Shown: positions 1 through 4,617 of the stretch, piece after piece
Position numbering within the stretch: position 1 is the stretch's first letter
How the letters are laid out: each line of letters starts with the position of its first letter
Assembly (NCBI GenBank): GCA_017417085.1
Contig: JAFPZV010000037.1
Location: forward strand, 1-12,791
Source: Deltaproteobacteria bacterium
Lineage (GTDB): Bacteria > Desulfobacterota > Desulfuromonadia > Desulfuromonadales > JAAYDE01
DNA: 12,791 nucleotides
Direction: 5' to 3'
Notes under the pieces: generated by a model
What the model was told of the DNA's origin: nothing
Databases searched by the model: none
What the model saw: the letters and a program-made list of their open reading frames with translations, nothing else
Made by a program: the position numbers and the translations under genes

Positions 1-2
1 AT

Positions 3-170
3 ACCATTACTTGTGTATTCGAAGAACTTGAAGCTCTCGGATTATCAATACCAGTTCCCATGCCGGAGCCGAAGAAACGCGGCAGACCCAGAAAGGAACC
101 AACAGCGCAAAAAACAAAGCGTCCGAGAGGACGTCCAAGGACGAATCCCGGATCTGCCGTTACTGTATAG
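3..170 (+). CDS. C-terminal end of an AT-hook protein (5' truncated by the window edge)
   Basis: The frame starting at base 3 is open from the window edge to a TAG at 168-170 and gives 55 residues. The part before the basic tail contains EELEALGLSIPVP. The tail holds two AT-hook cores, KKRGRPRKEP and KRPRGRPRTNP, the basic Gly-Arg-Pro motif that binds the minor groove of AT-rich DNA. A longer reading in another frame (13-216) has no such motif and is judged a shadow. The rest of the protein lies outside the window, so its main domain and function are unknown. The tail suggests a DNA-binding or nucleoid-associated protein. It lies directly upstream of an AT-rich patch and the translocon operon, so a regulatory link is possible but is inference only. 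Confidence 0.6.
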   Translation, partial: TITCVFEELEALGLSIPVPMPEPKKRGRPRKEPTAQKTKRPRGRPRTNPGSAVTV

Positions 171-192
171 TACGGCAGATTGGGAAACTTTT
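152..192 (+). terminator. Hairpin at the end of the AT-hook gene, possible terminator
   Basis: The 9-base arms ATCTGCCGT (152-160) and ACGGCAGAT (172-180) are perfect inverted complements around an 11-base loop. Inside the loop ACT/AGT can pair further. The arms flank the TAG stop codon. The T-run (189-192) comes 8 bases after the stem, so this is a weaker-than-usual rho-independent terminator. It could instead be an operator. Confidence 0.4.
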
Positions 193-290
193 AATTATCG
201 CGCCAAAAAAATATGATTTTTCTTTTATCTTTTTGATTTATATTGGGATTTTAGAATATATTGGGAAAGAAAGAAATGGGGAAAAGAGCC
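181..290. other. AT-rich patch upstream of the translocon operon
   Basis: This stretch is strongly A/T-biased, with runs of A at 204-211 and several T-runs at 217-234, in a window that is otherwise GC-rich. It has no credible gene. Such patches upstream of acquired T3SS genes are typical targets of nucleoid proteins, and the gene just upstream ends in two AT-hooks, which bind such DNA. A functional connection is inferred, not shown. Confidence 0.5.
233..262 (+). promoter_or_regulatory. Sigma70-like promoter candidate inside the AT-rich patch
   Basis: TTGATT (233-238) and TATATT (257-262) are separated by 18 bases. They match the sigma70 -35 and -10 consensus at 4/6 and 5/6 positions, giving a predicted start near 269. 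AT-rich DNA yields such matches by chance, so this is a weak alternative or additional promoter for the operon starting at 468. Confidence 0.3.
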
Positions 291-310
291 CGCAGAATCG
301 CCAACAGATC

Positions 311-327
311 TGGCAACAAAGTTGCCA
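311..327. promoter_or_regulatory. Perfect inverted repeat, candidate activator-binding site (UAS)
   Basis: TGGCAAC-aaa-GTTGCCA is a perfect 7-base dyad with a 3-base spacer. Its centre (319) lies about 80 bp upstream of the centre of the sigma54-type promoter and about 100 bp upstream of the predicted transcription start. That is the usual distance for the upstream activating sequence of a sigma54 enhancer-binding protein. No T-run follows, which argues against a terminator. The protein that binds it is unknown. Confidence 0.45.
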
Positions 328-386
328 TTTCTCCCTAAACGTGGAGCACCCTGCCGGGCAAATTCCGCTAAAAACCGCTCCAGACA

Positions 387-410
387 AGGATTGGCACGTT
401 CTATGCTTTT
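387..410 (+). promoter_or_regulatory. Sigma54 (RpoN) -24/-12 promoter of the translocon operon
   Basis: TGGCACG at 392-398, four bases (TTCT), then ATGCT at 403-407 match the sigma54 consensus TGGCACG-N4-TTGCW at all but one position. The invariant GG (393-394) and GC (405-406) have the required spacing. The five upstream bases, AGGAT, also fit the degenerate flank. Transcription would begin near 417-419, about 50 bases before the ATG at 468. Sigma54 promoters need an AAA+ activator, and the dyad at 311-327 is a plausible binding site. The match is seen in the sequence; its use is inferred. Confidence 0.65.
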
Positions 411-467
411 GCATGGGACGAGACTGAGCGCAAACAACAATCACAGAACCCAAGAAAGGAAAGCGCC

Positions 468-782
468 ATGAAATTCTCGGAAGAACAGTTCAAGAAACAG
501 GATGAAGCCATCGCTGCCCTGGAAGATCAGCTGTCGAGGCTGAAAAGTCAGGAACAGACTCTGCGCAAGACGCTGGAAGGCGGCCTGCAGACCATGGAAA
601 AACATGGCATCCCGCAGATGAAAGGCGATCTGAACAATATCCCGCCGGAACTTGCCGAGCAGATCAAGGAAGCCCAGGCGGAAGCCAAACGCCAGGGCGC
701 GGCAGCCGCTGCCCAAAGCCCGGCCACTGCGGCGCCGACCACTTCCGGCGGCAGCAAGCGGAAAGGCGTAGTGCGGGCCTAA
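468..782 (+). CDS. Small basic coiled-coil protein, possible SseA/CesAB-type filament chaperone
   Basis: The protein has 104 residues. The ATG at 468 follows AAAGGA (455-460) with 7-base spacing. Residues 1-45 form a heptad-rich, charged helix likely to be coiled coil, and residues 59-78 form a second helix. An Ala/Thr/Ser-rich linker (78-92) leads to a basic tail ending SGGSKRKGVVRA. There is no signal peptide or membrane segment. It is the first gene of the operon, directly before two EspA/SseB-type filament genes. In SPI-2 that position holds sseA (about 108 residues, basic, helical, basic C-terminus), the chaperone that keeps SseB and SseD soluble; CesAB does the same for EspA. Size, charge, helix content and position agree, but sequence similarity is too low to prove by eye. 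It could instead be another small T3SS component. Confidence 0.42.
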   Translation: MKFSEEQFKKQDEAIAALEDQLSRLKSQEQTLRKTLEGGLQTMEKHGIPQMKGDLNNIPPELAEQIKEAQAEAKRQGAAAAAQSPATAAPTTSGGSKRKGVVRA

Positions 783-860
783 AACCGCTCCGGGACGCGC
801 CTCAAATATCCGGCAGCACTCTGCGAATATGCAGAAATTTCTGAAAGGAGATCGAAACTT

Positions 861-1382
861 ATGTCAATCAGCGGCGTCAACAACACCAACGGCCCTTCCT
901 CCATTTCCGGCAGCGATCTTGGGGTATATGGCACCACCAGCCTGCAGTTCATGTTCGCCAAACTCCAGCTGGAACTGGCCGAGGCCGCCAAGGCAAGCGC
1001 CATGGACAAGATGAACGATATCCAGAAGTCCCAGGAAGAGCGCAAACTGGTTTCGAAGTATCTCAACGAATGCCGTCAGGCGCAGGCCGATGCCCAAACG
1101 AGCGGCAAAGCCACCGAGATGAGCGCGGAATGCGTGAAATACATGGAAGCACATGGGCTGGCCTACGACAAGACCGGTAACGACTACAAGCACAACAAGG
1201 ACGAATGGAAGGTGGCCATCACGGCACTGGAGGGGCGGCTGGACGAGCTCGGTTCCGATACCCAGCAGCAGATGGTTTACGTGCAGGACTACATGGGCCA
1301 GTACAACTCCTACCTGCAGGGTTCCAATACCCAGATCGCCAATGGCAACCAGACCCTGCAGGCCTTGGCGCGCGGACAGTAA
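861..1382 (+). CDS. T3SS filament/needle-tip protein, EspA/SseB family, copy 1
   Basis: The protein has 173 residues. The ATG at 861 follows AAGGAG (844-849). EspA/SseB proteins polymerise into a sheath that extends the T3SS needle to the translocation pore. The layout fits: a Ser/Gly-rich N-terminus without a Sec signal (1-26), a long amphipathic helix beginning LQFMFAKLQLELAEAAK (28-75), a variable middle (72-90), then SAECVKYMEAHGL (88-100), which matches SseB PEDVIKYMRDNGI. The C-terminal helical region (114-172) includes WKVAITALEGRLDEL and is likely to form the coiled coil that polymerises. EspA and SseB have about 190 residues. Cysteines are at 71 and 91. The gene lies between the putative chaperone gene and a close paralogue. 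The family call rests on remembered sequences and gene order. Confidence 0.75.
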   Translation: MSISGVNNTNGPSSISGSDLGVYGTTSLQFMFAKLQLELAEAAKASAMDKMNDIQKSQEERKLVSKYLNECRQAQADAQTSGKATEMSAECVKYMEAHGLAYDKTGNDYKHNKDEWKVAITALEGRLDELGSDTQQQMVYVQDYMGQYNSYLQGSNTQIANGNQTLQALARGQ

Positions 1383-1390
1383 GGGAAAAC

Positions 1391-1428
1391 TCCCCCCGGC
1401 CCTTCGGGTCACCTCTCAAGAAGGGGGA
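1391..1428 (+). other. Intercistronic hairpin after filament copy 1
   Basis: TCCCCC (1391-1396) pairs with GGGGGA (1423-1428), and CCC/GGG inside the loop (1400-1408) can form a small inner stem. No T-run follows, so it is not a rho-independent terminator. Hairpins at such positions can protect the 3' end of an upstream message and raise the yield of abundant subunits. That role is inferred. Confidence 0.35.
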
Positions 1429-1463
1429 AGCTCAACTTGAAAACGAAAAGGAGAAAACCATTT

Positions 1464-2006
1464 ATGTCAATCAGCGGAGTGAATAACACCAGTGGCCCTT
1501 CCTCCATTTCCGGTAGCGATCTTGGGGTATATGGCACCACCAGCCTGCAGTTCATGTTCGCCAAACTCCAGCTGGAGCTGGCCGAGGCCGCCAAGACGAG
1601 CGCCATGGAAAAGATGAATGATATCCAGAACTCCCAGGAGGAGCGCAAGAGAGTTTCCCAGCTGCTCAACGAATGCCGCCAGAAGCAGTCCGACGCCAGG
1701 GGCGGCACAGGCGACTGTCCCTGGGACAAGAAGGCCTCCATGATGAGCGAGGATTGCCAGAAATACATGGACCAGCATGGGCTGGCCTACGACAAGACCG
1801 GCAACGACCGCGCCAACAACGAGGAGGAGTGGAAAGTGGCCATCACGGCGCTGGAGGGGCGGCTGGATGAACTCGGCTCCGACACCCAGCAGCAGATGGT
1901 CTACGTGCAGGACTACATGGGCCAGTACAACTCCTACCTGCAGGGTGCCAACACCCAGATCAGCAACGGCAACCAGACCCTGCAGTCCCTGGCACGCGGG
2001 CAGTAA
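1464..2006 (+). CDS. T3SS filament/needle-tip protein, EspA/SseB family, copy 2
   Basis: The protein has 180 residues. The ATG at 1464 is preferred because AAGGAG (1448-1453) precedes it and because its first codons match copy 1; an upstream in-frame TTG at 1437 would include the ribosome site. It is a tandem paralogue of the gene at 861. Residues 1-63 and about 122-180 are nearly identical to copy 1. The centre (about 66-120) differs by many substitutions and a 7-residue insertion, GGTGDCPW replacing a shorter stretch. It has three cysteines (71, 85, 98) against two in copy 1. The conserved ends should form the polymerisation helices and the variable centre the exposed surface, so the two subunits may co-polymerise or replace one another. 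That use is inference. Confidence 0.75.
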   Translation: MSISGVNNTSGPSSISGSDLGVYGTTSLQFMFAKLQLELAEAAKTSAMEKMNDIQNSQEERKRVSQLLNECRQKQSDARGGTGDCPWDKKASMMSEDCQKYMDQHGLAYDKTGNDRANNEEEWKVAITALEGRLDELGSDTQQQMVYVQDYMGQYNSYLQGANTQISNGNQTLQSLARGQ

Positions 2007-2010
2007 GCTG

Positions 2011-2039
2011 GAACCGGTCCCCTCTCAGGGCAGGGGTTC
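2011..2039 (+). other. Intercistronic hairpin after filament copy 2
   Basis: GAACC (2011-2015) pairs with GGTTC (2035-2039), and CCCT (2020-2023) pairs with AGGG (2027-2030) inside it. An alternative fold pairs CCCCT (2019-2023) with AGGGG (2032-2036). No T-run follows. It sits between the second filament gene and the chaperone gene, like the hairpin after copy 1, and could set different mRNA levels for filament and translocator genes. Confidence 0.35.
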
Positions 2040-2081
2040 ACACGACATCAACAAATTTAATTTTTGCAAGGAGAAACCGCT

Positions 2082-2636
2082 ATGGCCGAAGCATTGAAAC
2101 AGGATCCGGAACTGCGAAAACTGATGGTGGAGATGATGAAGGAATCGGGAGAGCCCCAGGCCGAGGCGGCGGTAGACGCCATGTGGCAGGCGATCGCCGG
2201 CGGCGCGCGCATCGCCGACGTGCTGAGCATCTCCAAAGAGACCCTGGAGGCTGGTTACGCCTACGGTTACAACCTGTACTCCGCGGGCAACTTTCAGGAT
2301 GCGGCCGTCATGTTCCGGGGGCTGTGCATCTACGATCCTGACGATCCCCGCTACTGGATGGGCCTGGGCGGCTGTTTGCAGGCCTGCGGCAACTACGACA
2401 AAGCCATTGACGTATACGGCATGGCGGGTGTGGCCGGGGCTATGCAGGATCCGGCGCCCTTCTACCATGGCGGCATCTGTTGCCTGAAAAAGGGCGATGC
2501 CGAGGGCGCGCGGGTCTCGCTGGAAACCGCGCTCACGCTGGGCAAGGAGAGCAATCCCGCCCACAAGGCCTGCCATGACAAGATCCGCGGGCTGCTGGCC
2601 TCCCTCAAGGAGGCGCAGAAGGAGGCCAGGGCATGA
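2082..2636 (+). CDS. Class II T3SS translocator chaperone, SycD/LcrH/SscA type (TPR)
   Basis: The protein has 184 residues. The ATG at 2082 follows AAGGAG (2068-2073); a TTG at 2064 would lie upstream of the ribosome site and is rejected. Three TPR-like units are visible at about 56-89, 90-123 and 124-157, with the pattern LEAGYAYGYNLYSAGNFQDA, YWMGLGGCLQACGNYDKA and FYHGGICCLKKGDAEGA. This is the hallmark of the SycD/LcrH/IpgC/SicA/CesD family, cytoplasmic chaperones that bind the two translocators through the concave TPR face and prevent premature insertion. An N-terminal helical stretch (1-50) precedes the TPRs, and a Lys/Glu-rich helix ends the protein. Family members usually have about 150-170 residues. 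Its stop overlaps the start of sctE (ATGA), indicating translational coupling with its likely client. Confidence 0.85.
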   Translation: MAEALKQDPELRKLMVEMMKESGEPQAEAAVDAMWQAIAGGARIADVLSISKETLEAGYAYGYNLYSAGNFQDAAVMFRGLCIYDPDDPRYWMGLGGCLQACGNYDKAIDVYGMAGVAGAMQDPAPFYHGGICCLKKGDAEGARVSLETALTLGKESNPAHKACHDKIRGLLASLKEAQKEARA

Positions 2637-3700
2637 GTACCACTGTTCAGAACAACGGCGCTGTCAACCCCGCGTTTCCACTTGCGCTGGAAGCGCTCGA
2701 TGCGGCGAAGAGCCAGGGAACTCCGTCCGATTTTACCATTCCCGGCGCAAAGGAAACCATCAGGAACCTGCTGGCGCAACTCAACTATCAACTGCCGGCT
2801 CTGGAGTCTCCCGATCCGGAAATCAGCCAGGAGGCAATGAAAGAGCTCAGGACCTTGACGCTCGGAGGCCTGTCGCTGGAAACGCTGCTGGACGCGGTCG
2901 GCAACGAGGAGCGCAAGACCGAGTCCAAGTCGGGTGTTGCCACCTTGAAGGCCAACGCGCAGGAACGCAAGGCGGCCAACGACGAAAAGATCAAAAAGTT
3001 GCAGGAAGAACTGGAAAAGGCCAAGCAATCCAGTTTTCTGGACGGCCTGCTCAAGGTGTTCAAGTACATCGCCATGGCGGTGGCGGTGATCGGCGCGGTA
3101 GCCACAATCGCCGCTTCCGGCGGCGCGGCGGCGCCGATCATCCTCGGTGCGGCCGCCCTGCTGATGACGGCGGACAGCATTACCCAGGAGGCGACCGACG
3201 GGAAGGTGGGCTTCGGGCCGGGCTTCATCGCCGGCAAGATCGCCGAGGCCTGCGGCGCCAGTGAGGAGACTGCACAGTGGATCCAGTTCGGCGTGGATCT
3301 CGCGGTCTCCATCGCACTCATGGCCGGCGGCGCCGTCGCGGCGTCCAAGGCGGTCAATACCGCGGCCAAGGCTGCCGACGCGGCGAGCAAATTTCAGAAG
3401 ATAGCGGGTACGGTCTCCAAGGCCTCCGCCATTGCGGGAGCCGCGACCGGCGTTGCCCAGGGCGCGACCGGCATTGCCAACGCCTTCAACGAGAAGGACA
3501 TCGCCACGCTTCAGGCCGACCAGAAGCGGATGAACGCCATTCTGGAGAGGCTTGCCCAGGCCAATGATCTGACCGTGGAGCATCTCAAACGGACCCTTGA
3601 GCGCGTCGAGGATCTCTTGCAGCAGGTCGCGGAAATCGTCGATGGCAGCGTGGAAGCCAACATTTCCCTGATGACCGGTCAACCACCGGCCATGGCCTGA
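2633..3700 (+). CDS. sctE: T3SS major translocator SctE (SseC/EspD/YopB family)
   Basis: The protein has 355 residues. The ATG at 2633 overlaps the upstream TGA (ATGA), with GGAGG at 2621-2625. SctE proteins are secreted through the needle and, with SctB, form the pore in the host membrane. The expected layout is present: a polar N-terminal secretion and chaperone-binding region (1-95), a Lys/Glu-rich coiled coil (102-134), a first hydrophobic block (about 145-180, IAMAVAVIGAVATIAAS then APIILGAAALLMTA), a GFGPGF linker, a second hydrophobic segment (about 220-240, DLAVSIALMAGGAVAASK), and a C-terminal amphipathic coiled-coil region (285-340). There is no Sec signal. YopB-type proteins usually have about 380-480 residues, so this one is slightly short. 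Position after a SycD-type chaperone and before SctB is typical. Confidence 0.85.
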   Translation: MSTTVQNNGAVNPAFPLALEALDAAKSQGTPSDFTIPGAKETIRNLLAQLNYQLPALESPDPEISQEAMKELRTLTLGGLSLETLLDAVGNEERKTESKSGVATLKANAQERKAANDEKIKKLQEELEKAKQSSFLDGLLKVFKYIAMAVAVIGAVATIAASGGAAAPIILGAAALLMTADSITQEATDGKVGFGPGFIAGKIAEACGASEETAQWIQFGVDLAVSIALMAGGAVAASKAVNTAAKAADAASKFQKIAGTVSKASAIAGAATGVAQGATGIANAFNEKDIATLQADQKRMNAILERLAQANDLTVEHLKRTLERVEDLLQQVAEIVDGSVEANISLMTGQPPAMA

Positions 3701-3728
3701 TCCCCCAAACATACGGAAGGAAAACATT

Positions 3729-4487
3729 ATGAGCACCCGTATTGAGCAAAGCACCGGGTATGATCCGGCACTTTACAACCAGCTGATTCAGGAAGCTGCT
3801 CAGAAAAACGTGAGCAGCGCCACGGTGGATGCGGCGCTGTTGCAGGCGATAGACGCGGGCAAGAGCTTCACGGAGGCGGTAAAGCAGGTTCAGAATGATC
3901 TGCCCATACTGGCACCGGCGAACACCAGCAACATCAACGACGGCCTGAAGGCGTGGAGCGGACTGGCCAGCGCCAGCCCCTGTGCGCTGATGGCAGCCCT
4001 CCTGATCAAGGATTCCGCCGAATCGCACCGCCAGAACCGTGACCGCATCATGGCGGAGGGCGAAAACATCGCCCAAAAGATGGAGGAAGAGGCCGACAAG
4101 CTGGAGGAAGGCGCCATGCAGAAGTTCTGGTGTGCTGTTGCCGCCAATGCGGCGACCATTGCCACCTCGGCAGGTAGTATGGCCATCGCCGGCGGCGCAG
4201 GCAAGACCGGAAATATGTCGAACGAGACGCGGGCTGCCTTTGCCCAGGCCAACAGTGCCATTGGAAGCGGCATCGGCGGCATTATTAACGCCGGAGGAGA
4301 CTACGCCCAGGCCATGCGCCAGTCCGAGGCCAAAAAGATCGAGGCCGATCAGGAGCGTCTCCGCACCGCGCAGGAACTGCTCAAACAGCACAACGAACAG
4401 CTGCGCGACGTTATCGCCAAAGCGCTGGACTTCATGAACAGCATGCAGGCCAACATGAACCAGACCAGGGCAAGAATTCTGGGCTGA
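3729..4487 (+). CDS. sctB: T3SS minor translocator SctB (SseD/EspB/YopD-like)
   Basis: The protein has 252 residues. The ATG at 3729 follows GGAAGG (3716-3721). SctB partners SctE in the host-membrane pore. The protein has a polar N-terminus (1-75), a weakly hydrophobic stretch (81-95), a charged helix rich in Glu/Lys (105-130), one main hydrophobic segment (about 134-157, FWCAVAANAATIATSAGSMAIAG), a Gly/Ala-rich part (175-190, AIGSGIGGIINAGG), and a C-terminal amphipathic coiled coil (195-245). This single-hydrophobic-segment pattern with Gly-rich stretch and helical tail resembles SseD and EspB. No Sec signal is seen. It is the last gene of the operon, 28 bases after sctE. SctB proteins are poorly conserved, so the call depends partly on position. 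Confidence 0.75.
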   Translation: MSTRIEQSTGYDPALYNQLIQEAAQKNVSSATVDAALLQAIDAGKSFTEAVKQVQNDLPILAPANTSNINDGLKAWSGLASASPCALMAALLIKDSAESHRQNRDRIMAEGENIAQKMEEEADKLEEGAMQKFWCAVAANAATIATSAGSMAIAGGAGKTGNMSNETRAAFAQANSAIGSGIGGIINAGGDYAQAMRQSEAKKIEADQERLRTAQELLKQHNEQLRDVIAKALDFMNSMQANMNQTRARILG

Positions 4488-4516
4488 CACACAGCCTCGT
4501 CCTCTCTTTTCCGCAA

Positions 4517-4580
4517 AAAAGCCATTGTGAAACAGTTCGGCAAAGCATCGCCCCCGACTGTTTTACAATGGCTTTTCTTT
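4517..4580. terminator. Strong bidirectional rho-independent terminator
   Basis: The arms 4517-4536 and 4557-4576 pair over 20 bases with one G-T wobble around a 20-base loop. An A-run (4515-4520) precedes the stem and T-rich sequence follows it (4573-4580). The structure therefore works in both directions and separates the translocon operon from the converging helicase gene. Confidence 0.9.
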
Positions 4581-4617
4581 TCCGCGATATTTCTTTTGGG
4601 TACGTTGTTCCCTGCCG

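Larger units (their letters stand above)
861..2006 (+). repeat. Tandem duplication of the filament gene
   Basis: The two filament genes are direct repeats with start-to-start spacing of 603 bases. Nucleotide identity is very high over the first 140 bases (861-1000 against 1464-1603) and over the last 175 bases (from about 1205 and 1828). The central 150-200 bases are clearly diverged and differ by 21 bases in length. Low divergence at both ends with a diverged middle suggests either gene conversion of the ends or diversifying selection on the centre. Confidence 0.85.

Noticed and set aside
13..216. 67-codon + strand reading starting inside the first gene
   Set aside because: The overlapping frame from base 3 contains two AT-hook motifs and is open to the window edge; this one shows no recognisable motif.
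370..791. Direct repeat AAAACCGCTCC at 370-380 and 781-791
   Set aside because: Only 11 bases, one copy before and one after the first operon gene; too short to separate from chance and no known role.
2462..3754. 430-codon open frame antisense to sctE
   Set aside because: Low-complexity Gly/Arg/Leu composition and no motifs; the + strand translocator explains the region.
3585..4490. 301-codon open frame antisense to sctB
   Set aside because: Same shadow effect; it ends inside the terminator-proximal coding region and has no recognisable domain.
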